This document shows, in pieces, positions 9,115 to 18,152 of a stretch of 64,000 bases of DNA. This DNA is from Haladaptatus sp. DYF46 (GTDB taxonomy: Archaea > Halobacteriota > Halobacteria > Halobacteriales > Haladaptataceae). Within the stretch, counting starts at the first letter, position 1, and each line of letters begins with the position of its first letter. The position numbers were made by a program, and so were the translations under genes. Location: NCBI RefSeq assembly GCF_021083305.1, contig NZ_JAJFAY010000011.1, forward strand, positions 60,469 to 124,468, read 5' to 3'. The notes beneath the pieces were generated by a model. The model ran no database searches. It had not been told where the DNA came from and was given only the letters and a program-made list of their open reading frames with translations.

Positions 9115-9995
9115 TAAATAGCTGACGGAAGGGAAGGGTAGGGCGTAGAGATGACGTGGAATGGTGGATGGTGGGTGGTCAACCAACTGCGTTAGCTTCG
9201 TATGCTTGTACCGAACAGGTTGAAATCTCTGCTAAAGATCGGCGTATCATCGCTGAACCGGCGGGTATCACCTTGACTCAGCGAGATGTTGTGTCCGAAG
9301 ACGAACGACGTGAGCTGGCCCTGTCCTCACCACCATCGCCAAGTAGGTAGCAAATCGCATAGCCGTTGTAATCATCCGGCTGCGAGATTCTAGCACGGTT
9401 CCCCACCTGGTTGTTCAAGCAGGTGAACCGTTGTCGCTTGCTCTAATGCATTCAAGACTCGAAATTCCACGCCCGGGTAATAGTTGTAGTATAGACCAAA
9501 AAGTTCGATTTTGCGACGCCGCGCTCCTTGCACTTACCACTCCCAACGCGAGTGCACCCCTTGCGGAGCTGTACCTCGAGACGAGTGTAGATTAACGATG
9601 CCTGTGATCGCCTATTGATTTTATAACTGGATGTGTAACTGAGGGGTTGATACTATCAATAAGCATGAAACATATCCTCGCCAGCAAGCCCCTTATTCTC
9701 CTCATTTTTACTCTATCCCAATGTAAACACTGACCAACCTCTGGTAGAATGTCAGTCATATCGATTGGAACAACCGATCCGCTCGCCACTACATCCATTC
9801 AATCAGCAAGTGGCTCATCAGCATGATCTTGCATCACCTGCAGGAGCGAGTAGATCTCATCGAACTCGTCTTCTCCATAGTGAGTAACTTGAGTCGATGA
9901 CATTTGAGGTTGGACAGATGGCCGCCACCAACCATGAGTCCACGAGACAATTCATCCGGTCGACTCACCCGATTGCGGGTCGCTTGAAGTGGTAT
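9115..9995. other. Long stretch without a supported gene
   Basis: About 880 bases hold no gene I can support. A 64-codon frame at 9156-9350 and a 34-codon minus-strand frame ending near 9797 (beginning MSSTQVTHYGEDEFDE) are open but match nothing I know. A CACCTG/CAGGTG inverted repeat lies near 9405-9430. The stretch looks like decayed DNA. Confidence 0.45.
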
Positions 9996-11084
9996 TTATT
10001 CTTCAGGTTCTGGTCGTGGGAGATCAGCAACTGTTGTACACTGTTGGTCGATTCTCTGTGGAAGTGTCTCATAAACATATTTAAACATCTCTTCAGGGTC
10101 TGACTCAAATGATTCCGCATTCTCGATAGCATTTTCGATTTTTTGGTCGATTTTGGACTCTATTGTTTCAACCCCCTCTGTAGTAAGTCGACCAGTTTTC
10201 AATAGGAATAATTCAAATCGCCTAATAGGTTCTTTTTGATTCCATTGTTTCGTTTGTTTTTCGTCGCGATACACACTGGGATCATCTGATGTAGAATGGG
10301 CACCTAATCTGTAAAGAACTGACTCAATAAGTGTTGGTCTTAATTCCTTTTTCTCTGGGTGCTTCGCCTTTTTGACTGCGTCTCGAACTACAGAATAAAC
10401 TGCAAGTGGATCCATGCCATCAACACGAACACCTTCCAATCCATATGCTTGAGCTTTCTGGGACAAGGTTCTACTCTTAGTTTGTCGAACTCGCGGTGTT
10501 GAAATCGCCCATTGATTGTTATTGCATAGGAAGATCACTGGAATATCGAATACTCCAGCAAAATTTAATGCTTCATGAAAGTCACCTTCGCTTGTTGCTC
10601 CATCTCCAAAGTGGCAAAGTGTAGCCGCTTTATCTCCGTTTAGTTTCGATGCCCAAGCATAGCCCGTCGCATGTGGTATTTGTGTTGCAATAGGGTTAGC
10701 TATGGGAAACACATTTGAATTTTTGGAGAATGCGTTCCCTATCTCATGACCCATCCACAACAATAGGTTTTTCTCGATATTGTCAGATTGTGTGATGATG
10801 GCACCATTTTCACGATAACTTGGGAATAATTGGTCACCATCGTCAAGAGCAAGTACACTTGCAACTTGTGTAGCTTCGTGTCCCTGCAGTGGTGGATATG
10901 TTCCTATTCGCCCTTGACGTTGGAGAGAAATCGCTCGTTTGTCATATCTGTGGACTAGTTTCATTTTAGTGTACATCTCTCGAAGAAACTCATCCGATAG
11001 TCCTGAAATAGCACTTTTATCGACAATACTTCCATCTTCTTCGAGAACCTTAACTACGTCTCTCTCCTGCGCACCTACAGCCAT
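9996..11084 (-). CDS. 2-oxoacid dehydrogenase E1 component, alpha subunit
   Basis: The thiamine-diphosphate motif is complete: GDGATSEGDFHEALNFAGVF, then LCNNNQWAIS about 25 residues later. The substrate loop RLGAHSTSDDPSVYR is also present, as in pyruvate and branched-chain E1 alpha subunits. With an E1 beta partner it decarboxylates a 2-oxoacid and passes the acyl group to E2 lipoate. The start at 11084 is preferred because an AT-rich TATA-like string lies about 30 bases upstream; another in-frame ATG is at 11108. The gene is AT-rich, unlike its divergent E1 beta neighbour. No E2 or E3 gene is in the window. Confidence 0.88.
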   Translation of the reverse strand: MAVGAQERDVVKVLEEDGSIVDKSAISGLSDEFLREMYTKMKLVHRYDKRAISLQRQGRIGTYPPLQGHEATQVASVLALDDGDQLFPSYRENGAIITQSDNIEKNLLLWMGHEIGNAFSKNSNVFPIANPIATQIPHATGYAWASKLNGDKAATLCHFGDGATSEGDFHEALNFAGVFDIPVIFLCNNNQWAISTPRVRQTKSRTLSQKAQAYGLEGVRVDGMDPLAVYSVVRDAVKKAKHPEKKELRPTLIESVLYRLGAHSTSDDPSVYRDEKQTKQWNQKEPIRRFELFLLKTGRLTTEGVETIESKIDQKIENAIENAESFESDPEEMFKYVYETLPQRIDQQCTTVADLPRPEPEE

Positions 11085-11107
11085 AATTAATTGAATTATT
11101 ATATTCA

Positions 11108-11160
11108 CTAATATATCTTCTGCACAAATTTTATTAGAAAAGAGTAAAAATAATTATATA
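11108..11160. promoter_or_regulatory. Divergent promoter region between E1 alpha and E1 beta
   Basis: This AT-rich spacer has a TATA-like string near 11108-11118 for the minus-strand gene and AATTATATA at 11152-11160 for the plus-strand gene. The latter predicts a transcription start near 11184, a few tens of bases before ATG 11220. Confidence 0.45.
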
Positions 11161-11219
11161 GGATCCATCTCTATGATCGTATGGGATCCCGAGACAATCA
11201 TGATTCTCGGAGAATGAAT

Positions 11220-12206
11220 ATGAGTACAACAAAAAATTTCACGATAGTAGAGGCAGTTCGCGATGGACTGTGCTCAGAGATGCAACGCGACGACGACGTG
11301 CTCGTGATTGGCGAGGATGTCGGAAAAAATGGTGGCGTTTTTCGTGCTACAAAAGGATTGTTCGATGAATTTGGTAACAGTCGAGTCATTGACACGCCGT
11401 TAGCAGAGTCTGGTATCATTGGGACGGCAATCGGCATGGCAGCGTATGGGAAGATACCTATCACCGAAATACAATTTATGGGCTTCATCTACCCTGCGTT
11501 TGATCAGATCGTGAGTCACGCGGCACGGCTGCGAACCCGCTCTCGTGGGCACTACTCCTGTCCCCTGGTGATTCGCGCGCCCTATGGTGGTGGCATTCGC
11601 GCTCCTGAGCACCACTCTGAATCTTCAGAGGCCTTTTTCGTCCACCAGCCCGGTCTAAAAGTAGTCGTACCTAGTACGCCCTACGACACAAAAGGGCTGC
11701 TCGCTTCGGCGATCCGCGATCCTGATCCTGTTATCTTTCTCGAACCGAAGCTCATCTACAGGGCCTTCCGCGAAGAGGTTCCAACAGATAACTACACTGT
11801 CCCGCTTGGCGAGGCCGCTGTTCGCCGTGAAGGGTCGGACATCTCCGTGTTCACGTGGGGTGGGATGACGTCCCCGACGATCGAGGCTGCAGAGAGTCTC
11901 GCTGAGGAAGGTATCGAGGTTGAGGTTATTGACTTGCGCACACTGTCACCGCTTGATGAAGAGACTATTGTTGAATCCTTTCGGAAAACTGGACGTGCCG
12001 CTATCGTTCACGAAGCGCCCAAAACAGGTGGGATCGGTGCCGAAGTCATCGCTACGATTCAAGAGGAAGTGCTTATGTATCAAAAAGCGCCGATCCAGCG
12101 TATTACTGGGTTTGACGCGCCATTCCCGCTCCACGCACTGGAGGACTATTACCTCCCTAATGCCACTCGTATCAAGGAAAGCATCAAGAAAACTATCAAT
12201 TTTTAA
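11220..12206 (+). CDS. 2-oxoacid dehydrogenase E1 component, beta subunit
   Basis: This is the transketolase-like beta subunit that pairs with E1 alpha. Seen are GEDVGKNGGVF near the N-terminus, TPLAESGIIGTAIGMA with the Glu that contacts the thiamine ring, RAPYGGGI, and HSESSEAFFVHQPGLKVV. The C-terminal domain has GGIGAEVIATIQEE. Family proteins usually begin about here, so Met at 11220 (MSTTKNFTIVEAV) is chosen over ATGs at 11181 and 11214. The length of 328 residues is normal. It is divergent from, and richer in GC than, the E1 alpha gene, so the two may have separate origins. Confidence 0.88.
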   Translation: MSTTKNFTIVEAVRDGLCSEMQRDDDVLVIGEDVGKNGGVFRATKGLFDEFGNSRVIDTPLAESGIIGTAIGMAAYGKIPITEIQFMGFIYPAFDQIVSHAARLRTRSRGHYSCPLVIRAPYGGGIRAPEHHSESSEAFFVHQPGLKVVVPSTPYDTKGLLASAIRDPDPVIFLEPKLIYRAFREEVPTDNYTVPLGEAAVRREGSDISVFTWGGMTSPTIEAAESLAEEGIEVEVIDLRTLSPLDEETIVESFRKTGRAAIVHEAPKTGGIGAEVIATIQEEVLMYQKAPIQRITGFDAPFPLHALEDYYLPNATRIKESIKKTINF

Positions 12207-12380
12207 ATAACTATGCCTAGACCAGGCTCCCAAACGTTGGCGAAGGTGTCACAAAGACCGACCTCATATCGTGGTTTGTAGCACCGAGTGACGAGACTAT
12301 CTTTTGAGCATCGTCCATTAGAATCATATACCAACATTGCAACCTTCCGATTTATTGCCTCTCAGTCGTAACGCGACACT

Positions 12381-12968
12381 ATGAGCGAAATGGGGACGGC
12401 ACGACTGTCGGTCGGGGATCGCGTAATCGACACGGACGATGACAATCCCGATGTCGGAATAGTGATTGCACGACCATCAGAGACGACGGTTGCAGAGTGG
12501 GAGTTTCCTACGAACGAGGGCCCGATGACGACCGCTGACACGAATCCTGGGTATCCAGCTGACTCACAGTTAGTGCTCGTATCATTCCTCTCGGACCTCA
12601 ATGGCTACTGGGAAGAATGGAACGACGCTGACCCTAACGACCTCTACGACGGCGTTGAAGCCAACCACGTCCATCGCTATGGCTTTCCCGAACCACGCTT
12701 AGCATTCGTTGACGAGGGTGAAACCATACCGGAAGGGGCAACAGAACCGGCCAACAAAGAGACCGAACCGCCGGAGTAGTTCAGGCCAGTTATTGACCGG
12801 TTTGAACAGAATGTGTCTACGGTGGGTTACGATGCAGACGAGCACGTGATCCGTGTCGAGAAGTCCGGGGTTGAACATACTATCGACCACGACGGGATCG
12901 TTGACGGAGAGAGTGGTATCAAGACCCGTGTAAAGCAATCACAGATCGTTTCCTCTGACGTTGGGTAA
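12381..12968 (+). pseudogene. Haloarchaeal hypothetical protein with in-frame amber codon
   Basis: The first 132 codons (start MSEMGTARLSVGDRV) end at TAG 12777-12779, but the same frame stays open for another 62 codons to TAA at 12966. The downstream part (VIDRFEQNVSTVGYDADEHV and on to a hydrophilic end) has the composition of haloarchaeal protein. Haloarchaeal proteins of this general type, as I remember them, have an acidic N-terminal domain and a small C-terminal beta domain in one chain. A nonsense mutation is the simplest reading; two separate genes with a GTG restart are the alternative. Function unknown. Confidence 0.6.
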
Positions 12969-13492
12969 CGGACATGCCATCTCACGAGATAGCTTGCATT
13001 GGCCGAAGCCTTTGCAGGGATTTATGTCGTTCAGTAAGATAGAGAGTGCTCTACCTTTAATCGTTCTTCTTGGCAATTTTCAGTAGGTCTTGACCATCGT
13101 CAAGATACCGTCTCTGTCAGATTTATCGACGGCCCCTTGCTAGAAAAATCCATAATGACCGAAGATAATTATGAATGGTGGCGTGCGTGACACTGATTGA
13201 CGTTTCCCCGCCCTCTGGCTGGTCAGTCATACTCATGTGACCGCTCCTCTCCCCGCGAGGCTAATCAACCTGAGTACGCTCTTAATCGAGCGATCAAGTA
13301 TCACTAGCCTGCAAACCTTCGCTCACAAGGGTGAAGGTAAGTAGATCCCCCTCATCCGTTACCTGTGCTCTAGCATTCACAGTGCCACAGAGATGGATCA
13401 CTCTCTATTGACACCGATGTAGAACGGGCTACAAGCGTCTACTTGATTCCCCAGCTCAAAGATGTGGTGAGTAAACTGGGAGAACTATATCA
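12969..13492. other. Gene-free stretch
   Basis: About 520 bases without a supported gene. Short AT-rich and GC-rich patches alternate, and no repeat, terminal inverted repeat or RNA-like fold stood out. Confidence 0.5.
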
Positions 13493-13765
13493 TTAGAGAT
13501 CAGAAACAGTGACTGTGTGACTATTTTGAATGGTAATCTGATACCCGATATACTCAAAGCTGATTTCGACGGTTGAGTGCTCGGCGAGACTTTCGAGAGC
13601 ATCAGTATTGATTACCTCATAAAGTGGCACAACAGGCTCCATTCCATGCTTCTGAGTGACTGCTCTGATAATCGCAACAGTAAGCGGTTCACTACCGATC
13701 GGTGTGGTTCGTATCCGTGAGTCTGACTGTGAATCTTGAACGGTTTGCATAGATGTGGTATTCAT
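13493..13765 (-). CDS. HalOD1 output-domain protein
   Basis: This is a stand-alone HalOD1 domain of 90 residues, the haloarchaeal output domain found alone or after response-regulator receivers. The pattern PLTVAIIRAVTQKHGMEPV, then PLYEVINTDALESL, and the closing strand pair VEISFEYIGYQITI fit the family. The role is unknown; it is presumed to act in signalling. The gene faces away from the MscS channel gene and is separated from it by an AT-rich intergenic region. Confidence 0.8.
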   Translation of the reverse strand: MNTTSMQTVQDSQSDSRIRTTPIGSEPLTVAIIRAVTQKHGMEPVVPLYEVINTDALESLAEHSTVEISFEYIGYQITIQNSHTVTVSDL

Positions 13766-13851
13766 CCATCAGCCACATAGGTGTTTAGCGATTTATGATA
13801 GCGTGTCACGTGGGTATAAGTGTCAAATTTCCAGTCTAGCCTTATTTCTAG

Positions 13852-13868
13852 TATATATATATATATAT
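13852..13868. repeat. TA dinucleotide run
   Basis: A pure TA run of about 17 bases lies in the AT-rich divergent spacer between the HalOD1 and MscS genes. It could ease DNA melting or serve as a TATA element for the minus-strand gene, though it is about 90 bases upstream of that start. Confidence 0.5.
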
Positions 13869-13975
13869 TTATCAAATAAATGAAAGTAGACTTAAACATA
13901 AATCTGTCTCTAATGCATTGACTGGACAATGATTGCTTTCAAGTAAATATACAACACTAAGTGTTCACACGACAT

Positions 13976-13985
13976 CTTTATAAAC
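13976..13985 (+). promoter_or_regulatory. TATA box for the MscS channel gene
   Basis: CTTTATAAAC sits 23-32 bases before ATG 14008, implying a leaderless mRNA. Confidence 0.55.
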
Positions 13986-14007
13986 TACCTGTTAGAACAT
14001 CAGATAG

Positions 14008-14904
14008 ATGTCCATAACTCAACTACCTTTACAAGCGATTCCAACTGACCCACAGCAATTCATGAATCAATACGGTAGCGCTCTGCTTAATTTCGTAGTT
14101 ACCCTTCTGATATTCGTCATCTCATTTCTTATCATCTATGCTATTGTGAAACCATTCCTTGTGAAGCTCACCCGGCGCGGGCTCAACACCCGAGACTTCC
14201 CAGCCGCAGTCGTGGGATTGGCTGCGAGTATCGCTGGGATTATCGCCCTCGTCGGCGCACTCACGACTGCAGCCACCATCGCAGGTTTCGGTGCCGTTCT
14301 GACTGCCTTCGCGACGATTAGTGGTGCCCTCGCACTCGCGTTCGGTTTCGCTGCTCAAGATCTCTTGGCCAACTTCGTTGCTGGGATCTTTATTCTCAAA
14401 GATAAGCCGTTCAAAACGGGCGACTATATTGAATGGAACGGCAACAGTGGAATTGTCCGTGAAATAGAAATGCGTGTGACCAAACTCGATAGCTTTGACA
14501 ACGAGCTTATCACCGTCCCAAATTCTGATCTCGCAAGCTCGGTCGTTACTAACCCCGTCGCAAATGATACTCGCCGGGTATCATATGACTTTGGCATCAG
14601 CTATACCGATAATATTGATCGTGCCCAAGAGCTCATTTTGGAAGAGGCTCGCTCCATAGAGGGGGTCCTCTCAGATCCCGCGCCGCAGGCACCAGTGACT
14701 GATCTTGGCGGCTCGTCTGTTGTGATTACCGGCCGAGTGTGGATTGACCCCAACGAGACTGGAGCCGCACCCGTTCGTGCAGCCTTCGTCAAAGCCGTGA
14801 AACAGCGTTTCGATGCGGAAAGCATTGAAATGCCGTATTCACATACTGAGCTCGTCGGCAGTATCGATATAAATGGGTCGGCGGGTTTGAGTAGCAGCGA
14901 CTGA
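14008..14904 (+). CDS. Small-conductance mechanosensitive channel, MscS family
   Basis: The 298-residue protein has an N-terminal membrane helix (about 28-50) and a second hydrophobic region (about 68-90). These are followed by the pore helix FATISGALALAFGFAAQDLLANFVAGIFIL, written here in the Gly/Ala-rich pattern of MscS TM3 (about 95-125). The beta domain follows with GDYIEWNGNSGIVREIEMRVT and the VPNSDLA motif of the family, then an alpha/beta C-terminal domain. Such channels release solutes on osmotic downshock, which suits a halophile. It has its own promoter and no operon partner. Confidence 0.9.
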   Translation: MSITQLPLQAIPTDPQQFMNQYGSALLNFVVTLLIFVISFLIIYAIVKPFLVKLTRRGLNTRDFPAAVVGLAASIAGIIALVGALTTAATIAGFGAVLTAFATISGALALAFGFAAQDLLANFVAGIFILKDKPFKTGDYIEWNGNSGIVREIEMRVTKLDSFDNELITVPNSDLASSVVTNPVANDTRRVSYDFGISYTDNIDRAQELILEEARSIEGVLSDPAPQAPVTDLGGSSVVITGRVWIDPNETGAAPVRAAFVKAVKQRFDAESIEMPYSHTELVGSIDINGSAGLSSSD

Positions 14905-15057
14905 TCGCTACTCACCATCAATTGATTCACACTCTGACAGGCGGTCACCACTTGGCGAACTACTCACTTTACAAATCCAGAGATTTGGGGGAGTCTCCTG
15001 TTCCCCGGACTCTGTGCCGATAATCAGTACTAACGGCTATGAGCTCACTCTTCCATC

Positions 15058-15412
15058 GAGGGCTCGAATTTCGAATTTGCGAGCCGAGCAACGGCAAGGA
15101 CACGACCGGGATTACCAAGGCGGGAAGCAACGCGAGACATGATTGTCAGTCGAGGTCGAGGCAACGATCAATCGGTATGTTCGGGAGATTGGTCTTCGAA
15201 ACGACGATCCTCTGATTCAGCGGTCGAAACATACTGTCCTGTACTGGGTTGAGCAGGTTGCCGACCGCGTTGCCGACGAGACGGACAGCGAGGACTATCA
15301 ACGTATCTCTACCCATAATTTGCGCCGCTGCTGAGCAAACCACTGTTGGTCGAGGAACACATCACCGCGAATTGTGATGCCGTTCGGTAGCTGGTCAAGT
15401 TATAAGTGGTAT
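15058..15412 (+). pseudogene. Tyrosine recombinase (phage-type integrase) remnant
   Basis: Out-of-frame pieces match a haloarchaeal integrase in order. LEFRICEP/NGKDTTG comes first, then after a shift GGKQRET followed by TGA where Trp is expected, VEATINRYVREIGL, DDPLIQRSKHTV and ISTHNLRRC with the catalytic Arg. A TGA then replaces the Trp of the WANH motif at 15332, followed by further shifts and PRIVMPFGSWSSYKWY. The catalytic Tyr end is lost. At least two nonsense changes and two or three frameshifts show that it is dead. It shares the WANHLL region with the smaller remnant at 2117. Confidence 0.8.
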
Positions 15413-15452
15413 AGGCCGGCAGAAGAGAGCGACGATAGGCCACATATATTCT

Positions 15453-15938
15453 TCAATCGTTTCGCTCTGGCTGGACTGTCACGTCGAAATAGCTCCGATA
15501 GAAGCCTGCATCAAATGTAATGATCCTGCCAGCGTCGACGGCAGCGTGTGCGCCGATCAGGAAATCAGGTGAAAGGGGCTGACGTGGTGCAAGCGAACGC
15601 CCACACGACGGACACGACATCTCTGTCTGGTTCCCACATTCTGGGCACTGAAGCCCGGCACCTCGGCGTGAGAGATAGGTGGTGAATGCGTCACCAGCAG
15701 CAGTCAGTGCTGCTCGTGAGGGCTGTTCAACGTCGATACCAGTGTCTGAGAGAAATGCATCGACGTCCTCTCGCGTTGTGAATCCATCATCGCCGGCGAG
15801 CTCAGCATACACGACGCTGTTGATGACCAACGATCCCTTCTGATACGCTGCTCGGAGGGCGTTTCGTGCCGCTTCCGAATGGGGATCGTCCTCATACAGA
15901 TCGGCGAAGAGAGTCGAGGAGTCGACAACGGCCTTCAC
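15453..15938 (-). CDS. PIN-domain toxin with inserted zinc ribbon (VapC-like)
   Basis: PIN acidic residues appear in MKAVVDSSTLFADLY, in VVYAELAG, in PLSPDFLIGAHAAVDA and in the final DAGFYRSYF. Between the third and fourth helices lies CPECGN plus CPSCGRSL, four cysteines spaced like a zinc ribbon, which is seen in one branch of PIN toxins. The start overlaps the stop of the AbrB-type gene (15935-16195) by four bases, so they form a toxin-antitoxin operon. It is not a close relative of the VapC at 1649. The recombinase remnant lies 41 bases beyond its stop. Confidence 0.82.
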   Translation of the reverse strand: MKAVVDSSTLFADLYEDDPHSEAARNALRAAYQKGSLVINSVVYAELAGDDGFTTREDVDAFLSDTGIDVEQPSRAALTAAGDAFTTYLSRRGAGLQCPECGNQTEMSCPSCGRSLAPRQPLSPDFLIGAHAAVDAGRIITFDAGFYRSYFDVTVQPERND

Positions 15939-16195
15939 ACGTCGGAGTCTCCGTCCGACGATGTGTTCTCATCGGTGAGTGGACGACCGCGAAGATCCTG
16001 CATCCGCTTGGCCATTGGCTGGTAGCTGCTGATCGTTCCGTACCACTTTGTGAAGCGCTCCTCAGCAACCTGTTTTTGGAGGACGTACCCGTGATCTGTC
16101 TCTTCGAATCTGGCCTCATCACTTGGGTGTATCCCAAGGCGATCCCGAACCTCGATCGGAATCGTTACTTGTCCTTTCTGACTCACTGTTAGCAT
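15935..16195 (-). CDS. AbrB-type antitoxin
   Basis: The protein begins MLTVSQKGQVTIPIEVRDRL, a textbook AbrB/VapB DNA-binding hairpin, followed by HPSDEARFEETDHGYVLQK. The C-terminal half (ERFTKWYGTISS and a charged tail) should bind the toxin. The frame is open 32 codons upstream, but the family domain starts at the ATG at 16195. It is coupled by an ATGA overlap to the zinc-ribbon PIN toxin. Self-repression of the operon is expected from the family. Confidence 0.85.
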   Translation of the reverse strand: MLTVSQKGQVTIPIEVRDRLGIHPSDEARFEETDHGYVLQKQVAEERFTKWYGTISSYQPMAKRMQDLRGRPLTDENTSSDGDSDV

Positions 16196-16788
16196 GCTGG
16201 TCACACATATGTGTTCAACCTCTAACCTCTTACTCTGAAGTAAAGATCCCGATGTTTGACTCATACAGTGATACGGATCTGAATGACGCAATCGCTAAAG
16301 CCCTTTCTGAGGGATACAGAACAGGACGGCAAGTATGTGTGGCGACTGGCCGTGTGTGGGGACTCGTTCCCAGTATACCTCGTCTATGATTCGGACAGTA
16401 TCCCATTCTCTTATATTCGAGAATTTGCTTAATGATAAGGTATATACGGGAGAAAATTAATGGGCATCTGTGGCACGTACGCCACAGTGTCGATCCGCAC
16501 TCACGTTGGTCAGTTTTGCTCATGAGACCACGCATTACTTCCCTGTGGGACTGACCGACGTGAGAGCGTTCCCTCTACGCCATCAGGGAGTTCCAACCTA
16601 CTCTCTCCCGCTTGTACGAGCGAGGGGAAGTAGGTTGCTGTCATCCATCTCTCAGCCACCGACTGATTCTTGACCAATAGCCGCTGTATCGCTCGCTCGC
16701 GGCCATTGATCCCCGAGTGTAGTCCCAACCTTTATCCTAGTTGAATTGCAATTATAGGGTAGATGAATTAACGAGGTATTATTTGCAT
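16196..16788. other. Intergenic stretch with hairpin
   Basis: About 590 bases lie between the antitoxin gene and the lipoprotein gene. An open frame of 45 codons at 16252-16389 (MFDSYSDTDLNDAIAKAL) is haloarchaeal in composition but has no recognisable relative and may be a remnant. A strong inverted repeat at 16595-16636 is listed separately. Confidence 0.45.
16595..16636. ncRNA. Strong hairpin, possible IS200/IS605-type end or RNA
   Basis: AACCTACT at 16595-16602 pairs with AGTAGGTT at 16629-16636, and the inner CTCCCGCT/AGCGAGGGG arms extend the stem around a TGTACG-like loop. Hairpins of this strength are found at ends of IS200/IS605-type elements and in their guide RNAs. No transposase remnant is visible beside it, so the nature is uncertain. 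Confidence 0.3.
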
Positions 16789-18120
16789 ATGAACAGACGA
16801 ACGTACCTCAAAGCAACGACCGCACTCGGTCTCAGTACGAGTCTCGCAGGCTGTGGCATGTCCATGGGCGGCGGCGGTGGAAGTGTTCCGTCATCCGGCA
16901 ACAACTCCAATAGCACGAACTCAAGTCAAGTCGGCGTTGGAAGCGCCCTCGATCCCAGCCAGTATTCGGGAGAGTTCACCCGCGTTGTCAACATGGTCAA
17001 AGACGCTGGCGCCGACCCGACCGGCAAAGAGGACGTCTCCCCGCTTATTCAGCGAGAGCTTCGAGACGAGACGCTGTTGTTCTTCCCACAGGGAACGTAC
17101 AAGATGAATTCCCAGATCCGGCGTGCTGGGAACAAAGATATGGGGATTATCGGGAATAACGCCGTGATGAAACACGGGATCGTCGAGGCGATTGACGGCT
17201 TCGACGTAACGAAGGGCGAGTTTCACGGCCCCGCCCAACACTTCAAAATCGGCGTGCCTGACAATCCGCACCGCGGCAAATTCGTTTTCGGTGGATTCGT
17301 GTTCGATTGGCGCGGGAAAAACGAAGGTATCCAAATCCTCAATCACCATACAGCCGGAACCTCTATCGTCCAAAATGTTCGGCAACGGGGGATGCATTCG
17401 CTCGGGTGTCAGGGAGCCTTCCGCCTCGATCCAGTAACCGAAGAGGCAGCGATTCTCGGTCGGCGACTCGACATTCGATTTGGTGGGAAGACCTACCAAA
17501 AGACGATCAACTCCCGCGATACGTACGACGGTGGTCCGTATGCCGGTCGCTCGTGGGCGACATCGGGAATCACGATGCATCCGCGCACGCAAGGGACGCT
17601 TCGCTTAGAGGAGGTCATGTGTGGCGGATGGCCTGATAATGGCATCTACGTGATTGGGGGCCATCCAGACAAAGGGGATGGCACTGTCGAAGTGATCAAC
17701 TGTATCGCAGCGAACTCACAAGCGTCGAATATCCGTATCGGTGGCGAGAATTCGAAAATTATCGGATGTAAAGTGATTATCGATCAGGCGTTCGGCGAGG
17801 AGTTCTACCACGAGCAGCGACCCATCCGCATCGACGACGGCACCTGTACAGTCAGGAATACGCGCATCATTCAACGGCAACCCACAGGGTGGAGCCTCAC
17901 AGTCCTCCATGGCGTGCAGAACGCGACCATTCAGAACGTGTCGGTCGAGATCTTCAACCAACCACAGCTTGCGTTGGTCGTGTCTGATGAGGTTGGAAAG
18001 TGTACAGTAGACGGGTTTTCGGTTCAAACGAAGGGGTGGCATGGGACGCATAGCAGTTTGTTTCGGGGCTGGCCGGACGTCGCGAAGAATATCTCCGTGA
18101 ATGGCCGGTCGGTCGCCTGA
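16789..18120 (+). CDS. Tat lipoprotein with right-handed beta-helix fold
   Basis: The precursor starts MNRRTYLKATTALGL with Arg3-Arg4 and a lipobox LAGC with Cys22, so it should be exported by Tat and lipid-anchored outside. A Gly/Ser/Asn-rich linker (about 23-55) follows. The rest is built of short beta-rich repeats of the pectate-lyase/pectin-lyase superfamily: FFPQGTYKMNSQIRR, GIIGNNAVMKHG, NGIYVIGGHP, NIRIGGENSKIIGC and VRNTRIIQRQ. Such proteins bind or cleave polysaccharides or form phage spikes. The start at 16789 is chosen over 16741 because the Tat motif begins there. Its place beside the secretion genes suggests a cell-surface role in contact with other cells. Confidence 0.75.
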   Translation: MNRRTYLKATTALGLSTSLAGCGMSMGGGGGSVPSSGNNSNSTNSSQVGVGSALDPSQYSGEFTRVVNMVKDAGADPTGKEDVSPLIQRELRDETLLFFPQGTYKMNSQIRRAGNKDMGIIGNNAVMKHGIVEAIDGFDVTKGEFHGPAQHFKIGVPDNPHRGKFVFGGFVFDWRGKNEGIQILNHHTAGTSIVQNVRQRGMHSLGCQGAFRLDPVTEEAAILGRRLDIRFGGKTYQKTINSRDTYDGGPYAGRSWATSGITMHPRTQGTLRLEEVMCGGWPDNGIYVIGGHPDKGDGTVEVINCIAANSQASNIRIGGENSKIIGCKVIIDQAFGEEFYHEQRPIRIDDGTCTVRNTRIIQRQPTGWSLTVLHGVQNATIQNVSVEIFNQPQLALVVSDEVGKCTVDGFSVQTKGWHGTHSSLFRGWPDVAKNISVNGRSVA

Positions 18121-18152
18121 GATTGCTATTTCGGTCAAAGAATTAGCGGGTA

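Noticed and set aside
16921..17592. 223-codon minus-strand frame
   Set aside because: It is a shadow of the beta-helix lipoprotein gene; no family motifs.
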